A stretch of 60,000 bases of DNA from NCBI RefSeq assembly GCF_026151205.1, contig NC_087081.1:8491246-8551245 (forward strand), written 5' to 3'. This document shows, one piece after another, positions 32,472 to 43,260 of this stretch. Within the stretch, counting starts at the first letter, position 1. The number at the start of each line of letters is the position of its first letter. Origin of the DNA: Bolinopsis microptera (lineage: Eukaryota; Ctenophora; Tentaculata; Lobata; Bolinopsidae). The position numbers and the translations under genes were made by a program. The notes under the pieces are model-generated. The model saw only the letters and a list, made by a program, of their open reading frames with translations, made no database searches and was not told the origin of the DNA.

Positions 32472-35400
32472 TACGTCCGTATCATGGTATCAAGTACTGG
32501 TGGTCGGTTCTTCCGCCCCGTTGGATACATAATTGATAGCTTTTCTTGATATTGCTCTATAATTACATTTATATCTCTCCCGGCCATTGGTTCCGAGATT
32601 TGGTTGATCTTTGTTTTCTTGGGCGCCCTCCTTGAAGTCTTGTTGTTGTACATTCATCTCCTGATTTATCCTGTATTTACCTGTTTATTTCATTTTCTGG
32701 CGTGAGCTGTCCGCCATGCTACGGTACGAGAAACAGCGGCAGTGCAAGATCCGGTTCTAAGAGATTTTTATGGTCGCGAAGAATCTCGCCAGGCTACACT
32801 GCGTCGGTGGGAGAACTATTTAGGTTCATGACATCTAACGCCCGCCCAATCATGGCAGCCCCATGACAATAGGTTGATGTCCGACCCGTTGTCCTTGGCC
32901 TATCTCGAGTCGTTGGGTCTAGGCGGAAACGCCGAAAGGGATGATGTTACCTTCTTGACTTAAACGTAATGGTAAATTTTTCTCAAAATCCTTGAATAAA
33001 TGGGTAACCCCTAGTAATGTCTTTTCTAGCACTTTTAGATGTTGCAATGGTAGAGGTTGTCTCACTTGCAACAGTTTTAATCCTGTTAATACATTTAGGA
33101 GCAGTACTTTTAATAATGATTTTATCTTTGGACATACAAATTTTATATTTAATTGTAAAACTAATAATGTTATTTATGTTATTACCTGTTCTACCTGTAA
33201 AAAACAATATGTTGGAGAAACAACTCAACCACTTCATAAAAGAGTCAATGGCCACAGAAATTGTGTCAAAGCCAAATCATCCACATTTTTATATGAACAT
33301 TTTAATATTCCTGGTCACGTCTTCTCAGATGCTTCCATACAGATTGTAGATTATGTTGATTCTGACATGTCCACCGATGTCAAAAATGATTTACTTCTCC
33401 TGGAGGATTACTGGATAGAGAAGCTTGGGACAGCATTCCCTCTTGGTCTTAATGACAAGAAGAAAGGAACGGGCAACATCTCCCAAGATCGGGTTATGAA
33501 TTATTTTAGTGGACAGATTGCTCGATACAAACGTGGCAGAGGGAATGGAAAGAAGAAAGTTCAGCCTAAGAAGTCTCTGGATACCATAGAGTCTGATATT
33601 AACAGGCTGAAAGATAACATCTCTTCAGAACATTCCATATACAAAACATTAAAATGCTATAGCTTATCAGATTTAGACACTCTCTACTCTTTGAGTCAAA
33701 ATAATTCAGGATTGATTTACAACGTATGTTCCTCTTTCTGTTCAACATTTTCCCCCAAATACCATCAGAACAAATCTGAATCCAGTAATAGAGAATTTAT
33801 AATTGTTCCATTTAATTGCAAATTCATTGATAATCTTAACCTAAAATCTATTTTCTCTGACACTTCAGTCATTGATTTGCTTCCCATTTTGATTCAGTCT
33901 TTTACACCATTACAGATTTATTATGAGTATAATGATCCTATAAGTCTTTCTATTTGTAACTATGCTTCATTCTTAAAGAAACTTTCTATTTCTGATATTA
34001 AATCTATTTTAGGTAGTCCATGCGATTGTCACTCCTCCCCTTTCAATTATCCTCCTCATGGACATGTAGTTACTGGTAATTTAGATATTGTTGATAATGT
34101 TGAACTTAGGGAAGTACTTTCCTACGGTTGTAAATACAGGATTCCCACATTTAAATCTCCAGATGAGATATATATGTCAGTTACCGAAGCTGTCGATAAA
34201 TTTATAAAATCAAAAAGTAGAAAGTACTGTCAAAAAGAAGTAAAGTTCAGCGATTGGAAGGAAAAAGTGTTATCAATAGTTTCCAATCGTATTGAATATT
34301 ACAAGAAAAACTTTCCTGAAACATTTGAAATAAAAGAAAACACACTGGAAAAAGATGATGTTAAAAGAAGTCTTAAATTGCTGAAAAGTAAATACATTAT
34401 TTGTAGTATCGACAAAGCTTCTGGTAATTTTTCATTTATTTGTAAAAAGTTTTATGTAAAAACTCTTGTCAATGAAATGGGTTTTGATCCTAATACTCTA
34501 GAATGTATAGGTAATGATACATATAAACCCTGTAGCGAAGACGAGACTCATTATGTCAATAAAATATCTGAGAGTCTAAAGGAGAGATTTAATGTACAAG
34601 TTGAAGATAAAAACTTGCGACTAGCACGCATCTTCTGGAACCCTAAGCTTCATAAGAACCCTTACAAGGCGAGGTTCATTGCAGGTGCCCGTTTTTGCGT
34701 TACGAAACAACTTAACGTCCAAGTTAACTGTTGTCTGAAACTTTTGAGGAAATACTTCAAGAAATACTGCGAGGCAATCTACAACAACAGCGGTATAAAC
34801 ATGTTTTGGAGCATAGATTCCTCAAGTGAATTCCTTGAAGCTATTAAAAATAGCGATGTTTATAATATACAAGTATATGATTTTACTACTCTTTATACCA
34901 GATTAGACTTGATTGAAGTAGAGAATATGATTAATGAAGTTGTTGATTTAATATTTTCAGACCGTAATAGATATATTTGTATTTCTAAAAGAGACAGTAA
35001 TACATGTTTCTTTTCCAATAAAACCTATAATTCTCATGCCTGCTTTAGTCAAGATGACCTAAAAGAGGCTGTTAAATTTATTATTTATAACACTTATGTC
35101 GTCTTCGGTGGGATTGTATTCATACAAACCAAGGGTATTCCTATGGGTGGAAATTCAAGTTCCCCTATAGCTGATCTCACTGTTGGCAAAAAGGAATTTA
35201 ATTATATGAAACGTTTACTTCAGGAAAAGAAAATGGGATTAGCAAAGATATTATCCAATAATAAACGATATGTTGACGATTTATCTATTATTAACTACCT
35301 TTACTTTCATAAATTGATTAAAGATATTTATCCTAATTCATTGGAGATGGAGCGAGCTGGTTCCAATAATAAAATCATTAACTACCTTGATTTAAATATT

Positions 35401-36300
35401 AATATTTCCACAGAAGGACTAGAAATATCAGTGTATAACAAAACTGATGATTTTAATTTTCATGTTGTATCCCTTACATTTCCTCACAGTAACATCCCAA
35501 CCGAGGTTGGCTACAACGTTTTTTCAAGTCAAGTTCTTAGATATGGTAATGTTTGCACTAGATTGGATATCTTTACCTCCCATCTTCACAAAATATTCAA
35601 AATTCTAATTGATAGAGGATATAGCCGTGATAGACTGATTAAAGGCATTAAACGTTGTCTGAGGAAATATGATAACGTTTTCAGGAAGTTCGGTATTCTA
35701 GATGACCGTAACATTATTAAAGAACTCCCCTGATATCTTTTGATTTATAGAAACACGGGTACTAACTCTGCTAAACTGAACAAATTCTGAAACTTAGGTG
35801 AATAAGTGTACAACGTGCTAAACCGAAGTTCAGACTGACCAGTGAAAATGGGCGAGCGTACCAAGTGTCATTTTAATTAGAAGTTTTAGTCAGTGATTTA
35901 TTATTGAAGCTTGTAATTACAATATCTAATACTCCTATAAATACTTTAATTAATTGTTTGTCCCGTTATTCTTTTTCCTTCCTCTTTTCCTTGTCATCCC
36001 CTTTAGTTTTAAGATTCTTGCTATAAATGGCTACAGCTAACACTATTAATGCTAAGTACCAAACAACAAGTGGGAGGTGGATCGTTGGTACCATTAAATC
36101 GATTTAACACCGCAATTCCAGTCGCAAGCCTGGGACCACTACTAGCATAGTCACAACATCTACAAAGCTGCCATATAGCCTGACTGACAATTTTCTCGAC
36201 TGACTGACAATGTTTCTTCTTTTTCCCCATTTAGAATACAAAGATTAGTACATTTTAGCTTATGATTAATATTATATTTTTACCTATAGTTTACCTAGAT
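32472..36300 (+). mobile_element. Naiad Penelope-like element, unit 2 (3829 bp)
   Basis: A complete tandem unit, starting at acgtccgtatcatgg and ending tttacctagatt. It is repeated at exactly 3829-bp spacing. About 490 bp of 5' non-coding sequence, one long ORF and about 570 bp of 3' sequence follow in that order. Only a handful of base differences separate it from unit 3. Confidence 0.92.
32959..35733 (+). CDS. Naiad-type protein: N-terminal GIY-YIG endonuclease plus reverse transcriptase
   Basis: The open frame runs from after a TGA at 32956 to TGA at 35731. Numbering residues from the TTG at 32992: a CCHH-like Zn-finger start CCNGRGCLTC (17-26); GIY-YIG endonuclease with VIYVITC, QYVGET, LHKRVNGHR and the later acidic EDYWIEKLGT; a linker with the diagnostic CxC motif SPCDCHSS; and the RT with RIFWNPKLHKNPYKARFI, motif A YDFTTLYTRL (D630), motif B GIPMGGNSSSPIADL and motif C YVDDL (760-764). 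An N-terminal rather than C-terminal endonuclease together with the CxC linker defines the Naiad group of Penelope-like elements. There is no in-frame ATG before the endonuclease. The nearest, ATGATG at 32941, is separated from it by the TGA. The role is target-primed reverse transcription of its own RNA. Apparently intact apart from the start question. Confidence 0.93.
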   Translation, partial: LKRNGKFFSKSLNKWVTPSNVFSSTFRCCNGRGCLTCNSFNPVNTFRSSTFNNDFIFGHTNFIFNCKTNNVIYVITCSTCKKQYVGETTQPLHKRVNGHRNCVKAKSSTFLYEHFNIPGHVFSDASIQIVDYVDSDMSTDVKNDLLLLEDYWIEKLGTAFPLGLNDKKKGTGNISQDRVMNYFSGQIARYKRGRGNGKKKVQPKKSLDTIESDINRLKDNISSEHSIYKTLKCYSLSDLDTLYSLSQNNSGLIYNVCSSFCSTFSPKYHQNKSESSNREFIIVPFNCKFIDNLNLKSIFSDTSVIDLLPILIQSFTPLQIYYEYNDPISLSICNYASFLKKLSISDIKSILGSPCDCHSSPFNYPPHGHVVTGNLDIVDNVELREVLSYGCKYRIPTFKSPDEIYMSVTEAVDKFIKSKSRKYCQKEVKFSDWKEKVLSIVSNRIEYYKKNFPETFEIKENTLEKDDVKRSLKLLKSKYIICSIDKASGNFSFICKKFYVKTLVNEMGFDPNTLECIGNDTYKPCSEDETHYVNKISESLKERFNVQVEDKNLRLARIFWNPKLHKNPYKARFIAGARFCVTKQLNVQVNCCLKLLRKYFKKYCEAIYNNSGINMFWSIDSSSEFLEAIKNSDVYNIQVYDFTTLYTRLDLIEVENMINEVVDLIFSDRNRYICISKRDSNTCFFSNKTYNSHACFSQDDLKEAVKFIIYNTYVVFGGIVFIQTKGIPMGGNSSSPIADLTVGKKEFNYMKRLLQEKKMGLAKILSNNKRYVDDLSIINYLYFHKLIKDIYPNSLEMERAGSNNKIINYLDLNINISTEGLEISVYNKTDDFNFHVVSLTFPHSNIPTEVGYNVFSSQVLRYGNVCTRLDIFTSHLHKIFKILIDRGYSRDRLIKGIKRCLRKYDNVFRKFGILDDRNIIKELP

Positions 36301-39300
36301 TACGTCCGTATCATGGTATCAAGTACTGGTGGTCGGTTCTTCCGCCCCGTTGGATACATAATTGATAGCTTTTCTTGATATTGCTCTATAATTACATTTA
36401 TATCTCTCCCGGCCATTGGTTCCGAGATTTGGTTGATCTTTGTTTTCTTGGGCGCCCTCCTTGAAGTCTTGTTGTTGTACATACATCTCCTGATTTATCC
36501 TGTATTTACCTGTTTATTTCATTTTCTGGCGTGAGCTGTCCGCCATGCTACGGTACGAGAAACAGCGGCAGTGCAAGATCCGGTTCTAAGAGATTTTTAT
36601 GGTCGCGAAGAATCTCGCCAGGCTACACTGCGTCGGTGGGAGAACTATTTAGGTTCATGACATCTAACGCCCGCCCAATCATGGCAGCCCCATGACAATA
36701 GGTTGATGTCCGACCCGTTGTCCTTGGCCTATCTCGAGTCGTTGGGTCTAGGCGGAAACGCCGAAAGGGATGATGTTACCTTCTTGACTTAAACGTAATG
36801 GTAAATTTTTCTCAAAATCCTTGAATAAATGGGTAACCCCTAGTAATGTCTTTTCTAGCACTTTTAGATGTTGCAATGGTAGAGGTTGTCTCACTTGCAA
36901 CAGTTTTAATCCTGTTAATACATTTAGGAGCAGTACTTTTAATAATGATTTTATCTTTGGACATACAAATTTTATATTTAATTGTAAAACTAATAATGTT
37001 ATTTATGTTATTACCTGTTCTACCTGTAAAAAACAATATGTTGGAGAAACAACTCAACCACTTCATAAAAGAGTCAATGGCCACAGAAATTGTGTCAAAG
37101 CCAAATCATCCACATTTTTATATGAACATTTTAATATTCCTGGTCACGTCTTCTCAGATGCTTCCATACAGATTGTAGATTATGTTGATTCTGACATGTC
37201 CACCGATGTCAAAAATGATTTACTTCTCCTGGAGGATTACTGGATAGAGAAGCTTGGGACAGCATTCCCTCTTGGTCTTAATGACAAGAAGAAAGGAACG
37301 GGCAACATCTCCCAAGATCGGGTTATGAATTATTTTAGTGGACAGATTGCTCGATACAAACGTGGCAGAGGGAATGGAAAGAAGAAAGTTCAGCCTAAGA
37401 AGTCTCTGGATACCATAGAGTCTGATATTAACAGGCTGAAAGATAACATCTCTTCAGAACATTCCATATACAAAACATTAAAATGCTATAGCTTATCAGA
37501 TTTAGACACTCTCTACTCTTTGAGTCAAAATAATTCAGGATTGATTTACAACGTATGTTCCTCTTTCTGTTCAACATTTTCCCCCAAATACCATCAGAAC
37601 AAATCTGAATCCAGTAATAGAGAATTTATAATTGTTCCATTTAATTGCAAATTCATTGATAATCTTAACCTAAAATCTATTTTCTCTGACACTTCAGTCA
37701 TTGATTTGCTTCCCATTTTGATTCAGTCTTTTACACCATTACAGATTTATTATGAGTATAATGATCCTATAAGTCTTTCTATTTGTAACTATGCTTCATT
37801 CTTAAAGAAACTTTCTATTTCTGATATTAAATCTATTTTAGGTAGTCCATGCGATTGTCACTCCTCCCCTTTCAATTATCCTCCTCATGGACATGTAGTT
37901 ACTGGTAATTTAGATATTGTTGATAATGTTGAACTTAGGGAAGTACTTTCCTACGGTTGTAAATACAGGATTCCCACATTTAAATCTCCAGATGAGATAT
38001 ATATGTCAGTTACCGAAGCTGTCGATAAATTTATAAAATCAAAAAGTAGAAAATACTGTCAAAAAGAAGTAAAGTTCAGCGATTGGAAGGAAAAAGTGTT
38101 ATCAATAGTTTCCAATCGTATTGAATATTACAAGAAAAACTTTCCTGAAACATTTGAAATAAAAGAAAACACACTGGAAAAAGATGATGTTAAAAGAAGT
38201 CTTAAATTGCTGAAAAGTAAATACATTATTTGTAGTATCGACAAAGCTTCTGGTAATTTTTCATTTATTTGTAAAAAGTTTTATGTAAAAACTCTTGTCA
38301 ATGAAATGGGTTTTGATCCTAATACTCTAGAATGTATAGGTAATGATACATATAAACCCTGTAGCGAAAACGAGACTCATTATGTCAATAAAATATCTGA
38401 GAGTCTAAAGGAGAGATTTAATGTACAAGTTGAAGATAAAAACTTGCGACTAGCACGCATCTTCTGGAACCCTAAGCTTCATAAGAACCCTTACAAGGCG
38501 AGGTTCATTGCAGGTGCCCGTTTTTGCGTTACGAAACAACTTAACGTCCAAGTTAACTGTTGTCTGAAACTTTTGAGGAAATACTTCAAGAAATACTGCG
38601 AGGCAATCTACAACAACAGCGGTATAAACATGTTTTGGAGCATAGATTCCTCAAGTGAATTCCTTGAAGCTATTAAAAATAGCGATGTTTATAATATACA
38701 AGTATATGATTTTACTACTCTTTATACCAGATTAGACTTGATTGAAGTAGAGAATATGATTAATGAAGTTGTTGATTTAATATTTTCAGACCGTAATAGA
38801 TATATTTGTATTTCTAAAAGAGACAGTAATACATGTTTCTTTTCCAATAAAACCTATAATTCTCATGCCTGCTTTAGTCAAGATGACCTAAAAGAGGCTG
38901 TTAAATTTATTATTTATAACACTTATGTCGTCTTCGGTGGGATTGTATTCATACAAACCAAGGGTATTCCTATGGGTGGAAATTCAAGTTCCCCTATAGC
39001 TGATCTCACTGTTGGCAAAAAGGAATTTAATTATATGAAACGTTTACTTCAGGAAAAGAAAATGGGATTAGCAAAGATATTATCCAATAATAAACGATAT
39101 GTTGACGATTTATCTATTATTAACTACCTTTACTTTCATAAATTGATTAAAGATATTTATCCTAATTCATTGGAGATGGAGCGAGCTGGTTCCAATAATA
39201 AAATCATTAACTACCTTGATTTAAATATTAATATTTCCACAGAAGGACTAGAAATATCAGTGTATAACAAAACTGATGATTTTAATTTTCATGTTGTATC

Positions 39301-40129
39301 CCTTACATTTCCTCACAGTAACATCCCAACCGAGGTTGGCTACAACGTTTTTTCAAGTCAAGTTCTTAGATATGGTAATGTTTGCACTAGATTGGATATC
39401 TTTACCTCCCATCTTCACAAAATATTCAAAATTCTAATTGATAGAGGATATAGCCGTGATAGACTGATTAAAGGCATTAAACGTTGTCTGAGGAAATATG
39501 ATAACGTTTTCAGGAAGTTCGGTATTCTAGATGACCGTAACATTATTAAAGAACTCCCCTGATATCTTTTGATTTATAGAAACACGGGTACTAACTCTGC
39601 TAAACTGAACAAATTCTGAAACTTAGGTGAATAAGTGTACAACGTGCTAAACCGAAGTTCAGACTGACCAGTGAAAATGGGCGAGCGTACCAAGTGTCAT
39701 TTTAATTAGAAGTTTTAGTCAGTGATTTATTATTGAAGCTTGTAATTACAATATCTAATACTCCTATAAATACTTTAATTAATTGTTTGTCCCGTTATTC
39801 TTTTTCCTTCCTCTTTTCCTTGTCATCCCCTTTAGTTTTAAGATTCTTGCTATAAATGGCTACAGCTAACACTATTAATGCTAAGTACCAAACAACAAGT
39901 GGGAGGTGGATCGTTGGTACCATTAAATCGATTTAACACCGCAATTCCAGTCGCAAGCCTGGGACCACTACTAGCATAGTCACAACATCTACAAAGCTGC
40001 CATATAGCCTGACTGACAATTTTCTCGACTGACTGACAATGTTTCTTCTTTTTCCCCATTTAGAATACAAAGATTAGTACATTTTAGCTTATGATTAATA
40101 TTATATTTTTACCTATAGTTTACCTAGAT
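36301..40129 (+). mobile_element. Naiad Penelope-like element, unit 3 (3829 bp)
   Basis: Repeats unit 2 almost perfectly. The homology stops at tttacctagatt; the following tttaaaatg is unique sequence, which fixes the right end of the tandem array. Differences from unit 2 that I noticed: atacat/attcat near 36482, AAA/AAG near 38051 and AAC/GAC near 38368. Confidence 0.92.
36788..39562 (+). CDS. Naiad-type GIY-YIG/RT protein, unit 3
   Basis: Same frame, motifs and TGA-preceded start as in unit 2, shifted by 3829 bp. The protein differs from unit 2 at one position I can see (SENETH instead of SEDETH). All catalytic motifs of endonuclease and RT are intact, including YVDDL. It shares both noticed coding variants with the truncated copy 1, so copies 1 and 3 may be the closer pair. 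Confidence 0.93.
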   Translation, partial: LKRNGKFFSKSLNKWVTPSNVFSSTFRCCNGRGCLTCNSFNPVNTFRSSTFNNDFIFGHTNFIFNCKTNNVIYVITCSTCKKQYVGETTQPLHKRVNGHRNCVKAKSSTFLYEHFNIPGHVFSDASIQIVDYVDSDMSTDVKNDLLLLEDYWIEKLGTAFPLGLNDKKKGTGNISQDRVMNYFSGQIARYKRGRGNGKKKVQPKKSLDTIESDINRLKDNISSEHSIYKTLKCYSLSDLDTLYSLSQNNSGLIYNVCSSFCSTFSPKYHQNKSESSNREFIIVPFNCKFIDNLNLKSIFSDTSVIDLLPILIQSFTPLQIYYEYNDPISLSICNYASFLKKLSISDIKSILGSPCDCHSSPFNYPPHGHVVTGNLDIVDNVELREVLSYGCKYRIPTFKSPDEIYMSVTEAVDKFIKSKSRKYCQKEVKFSDWKEKVLSIVSNRIEYYKKNFPETFEIKENTLEKDDVKRSLKLLKSKYIICSIDKASGNFSFICKKFYVKTLVNEMGFDPNTLECIGNDTYKPCSENETHYVNKISESLKERFNVQVEDKNLRLARIFWNPKLHKNPYKARFIAGARFCVTKQLNVQVNCCLKLLRKYFKKYCEAIYNNSGINMFWSIDSSSEFLEAIKNSDVYNIQVYDFTTLYTRLDLIEVENMINEVVDLIFSDRNRYICISKRDSNTCFFSNKTYNSHACFSQDDLKEAVKFIIYNTYVVFGGIVFIQTKGIPMGGNSSSPIADLTVGKKEFNYMKRLLQEKKMGLAKILSNNKRYVDDLSIINYLYFHKLIKDIYPNSLEMERAGSNNKIINYLDLNINISTEGLEISVYNKTDDFNFHVVSLTFPHSNIPTEVGYNVFSSQVLRYGNVCTRLDIFTSHLHKIFKILIDRGYSRDRLIKGIKRCLRKYDNVFRKFGILDDRNIIKELP

Positions 40130-40640
40130 TTTTAAAATGTTACTGGATCGAATTGAAGAACTACGCATTGATTTGTATATTAAACATGCATGTTAACGGG
40201 TGATACTCGTAAAATATCTGTTCCAGGACCGTCGACGAGTCCAACTCGGCGCGCGTCCTGGTAGGTTGTAAACCTACAAACATGCATGCCGCTCCAGTTA
40301 TTATATATCATATTTTTGCTTGGATTCTGGTTCGTGCGGCCTCAAGCTTATTTCTCTTCGCCATTTAAGTTACAGAGTACAGATGGGTCTTGTAGCGAGT
40401 TGATGAATCCAGATTTTTGGAACATTTTTGGAACATGTGCCAAAATTGTGCCAAAAGTGTGCCATGCATTTATTTGCCCTAATGAGCTCTAAATAGTGCC
40501 AAAAATAATTGTAAATGATGGATATATTTGCAAGCTAGGTCTAGAGGTCAAATTTTTCTAAACTTTATAAAGGTTAACCCCTATAAGTCTACTAGCAACT
40601 TTTAGAAATTTTCCAAAGTTAAGGTTGTCTCACTTGCAAC
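40130..40640. other. Unique flank right of the Naiad array
   Basis: No gene. It contains two small hairpins, ccaggac...gtcctgg (about 40226-40262) and gtaggtt-gt-aaacctac (40261-40277). Function unknown. Confidence 0.4.
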
Positions 40641-43260
40641 AGTTGCGCAGAACATGGACTTTGATGAAAAGCTGACACTAAAGCACTAGCCGAAGTGTTT
40701 ACACACGGCTGCTACGAAGGGTCTTTAGTATCTCATGTGGAAAATCCACACACCTAATGCCGTCCTCTACGTATATTCTCGGTGACTGATACCATCAAAA
40801 CACGAAAAGAACTTCGTTTAGCAGGGCATGTTCTACCGTCTAACAGACACCTGTCAGCAACTCCTTTTCTGGCACCATCTTAGGCAAAAGGTATCGAGGA
40901 CGACCCCAAAAGACCTTTCCGGACGTCCTTCAAGAGATAACTGTTTAGAGCCCCACATGATTACGTTGTCATGAGTGATAGAGATAAAAATGGAGACATG
41001 CGTTGACACGAAAACCGTTCCAGATTTTCATCTGACCGACCTTGGCAGGAAGGCAGGACAGCACCAAATGGTCAACTGCATCAGGAATGACGCACATCTC
41101 TTTCGCTCAAAATGGCAGAATTCACTTAAAAACTGTGAGTCATATATTAATCCCTCGGTTTCAATCTGACCATAGGATGTTCAAACGACCATCAAGCACT
41201 GTCAGTAAGGACCAACATCGTCCGACGAAAGGTTATCCCAATAAGACTGGGAGGAGTTTTTAAAAAAGTAACACTGCAACTTCAACAGCCTTCCACTCCA
41301 GCTTCACTTAATGGCGCAGGGCCGCAGCAGAGAAAGTACTTTCAAAAGGAAGAAGACTAGTCTAACTGTCAAATTTAATTCAATCCGGACTCCTGAGTAC
41401 CGGGCTGCTGTCAAGGCACGAGATGCTGCGTGAAAGAGTCACAAAAAGAAGGACACGAGCTGCTAAAAAACCTATAAAAGCCTAAGTGATGCACCTTGAA
41501 GTCCTAGGAAGGTCCAAACAGCATACAAGAAAATCGTTTGTTAATAGGGACAATTGATCAAGTAGATCGCTGTTATTCCGCAACCCGCAACCATCAGGGT
41601 ATGCAGCATGCAGACGAAGGTCAAACAGCTCTGGTATTGCGTGGAAGCTTATAATTGACCTACCAATCTAAGCCTAAAATATATGTTCCATTACCTGGAC
41701 ACAGGAAACAAGGCAGATCGAGCAAAAGGCGTGGACTGGACCACTAATTCAAACTGCTTTAATATTCCTGCTGACAACAACAGAATGGTTGTTTTGAAGT
41801 CCAAAAGCCAGAACTCCTATTGTGAACGTCACCGTTCTCAGCAGATGAAACTATCCTACAGCTCTTCAAGCAGATTAGGGACACGTTACGGTTATGACGG
41901 AATTCCTTCTCTGCTGTACAAGTGTGTTGACTTGGTCACTACTTTACAATTACTGTTTACAACATGCTAACTACTGGTAAAGCCCGGAGAGCTTCTTGTC
42001 ACTGCCATTCTTCCTATACCAAAGGAGCTAAATGTTTTCCTGAAAATAGCAGAAGCATCTCCATCCTCAATGTTGCACGAAAAATCTACGACAGGCTGCT
42101 ATCTAAACCGCGAATAGGAGCACAATAAAACATCGCCTCCGATACTACCAGAATGGTTTCGGCCTGGGAAAAGGGACTCGTGAACGATTCTGGCTCTTAG
42201 AGTAACATCGATGAGGTTGTGATCGGCTACCTTGTGTCATCTCTTCATTGATTTCTCAAAGGCCTTTGACTGATCTTCTGATCTCACCTTCCGACATCTG
42301 GCTTCTACGGTTTTCCTGATATAATCTAAAAGCCATTATGTCACTCTACATCAAACACTAAGCTAAAATCATGACCCTGAGGTATAACCTTAGAATTCCT
42401 TACCACCTCGGAATTCTCAGGGCGATGTTTTTATCATCGACTGGATTTTTTATAAGACTGGCAATAGGGCCACGTGATGGGTTTTAAAAAGGCAGTAACT
42501 ACATTGCTGATTGGAAACTTTGCCAATGAGCTAGCAACAAATCTACTGACAGCTTTTCAGCGAAAATGGCCGCCTTTGCCAAAAGCATTCTGGACATAGC
42601 AGCCCCGTTATGGTCTCCTTATTTACATCGAAAAAGGACCAAAATACATGTCCAACATAACATCCCGCGACCCTGTTCAACTCAGACGAAATAGTCTTTA
42701 TTACACGGCATCCCTTTTGAAGAAGTTCATGACTTTAAGTACCTAGGATCTTTTGATAGCATCAAACAAGCAGGAGTCATCAATGTCAGGAAAGGCTCGC
42801 ATGGGAAAGCTTTAACAGAGTCTGGATGCTTTTGGAAATCTTATATGTCTATGAAGATCAAGATAAAGACATTTTCGAACTGCAGTAGACCTGTTCTGCT
42901 CTGTATTGGCGCAGAACCTAGACTTTTAAAAAGGCTGATAGTTAGAGCACTGACGGTGTTTATACGAGAATGGTAGATGGGTCTTGGGTATATCATGGAA
43001 AAATCACATACACCTAACTCGTTCTTTATGGAAAGATACCATCGTTGGACAGATACTTAAAGAACAAACGGACTTCAATTTTGCAGGGCATGTCTACCGT
43101 CTACAGGACCACCTGCCCAACAATTCCTTTATGGGGGGGACAACCATCCTACGGCCAGCGTTATCGAGGACGACCATATAAGCCCTTACCTGATGTTTAT
43201 CGAAGACACTCGGAATGGCACCTGACAGTTGCGTTTGCTTTCAGGTGTGATAGAGACTAA
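40640..43260 (+). pseudogene. Heavily decayed non-LTR retrotransposon sequence
   Basis: Remnants of two LINE C-termini. At about 40800-40940 the sequence encodes an AGHV-like segment followed by RYRGRP-type residues. At about 43070-43205 it encodes NFAGHVYRLQDHLPNNS and QRYRGRPYKPLPDVY in shifting frames. In between, near 42238-42274, the sequence encodes LFIDFSKAFD followed by a stop, a decayed RT motif A. Many frameshifts and stops. Two C-terminal copies imply tandem or nested old insertions. Confidence 0.6.

Noticed and set aside
32700-32960. Possible hammerhead ribozyme near ggcggaaacgccgaaa in the Naiad 5' region
   Set aside because: The stem followed by GAAA is suggestive, but no CUGANGA core precedes it on either strand. 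Naiads are reported to lack canonical hammerheads.
32192-33255. Minus-strand frames inside the Naiad unit, repeated in the next units
   Set aside because: Shadows of the element, identical because the units are identical. No domain.
33017-33349. 110-codon plus-strand frame overlapping the Naiad ORF start
   Set aside because: Out of frame with GIY-YIG and made of hydrophobic shadow residues.
40222-40290. Ribozyme-like hairpin cgacgagtcc... right of the Naiad array
   Set aside because: Pairing is present, but the conserved core (CUGANGA and GAAA) is not.
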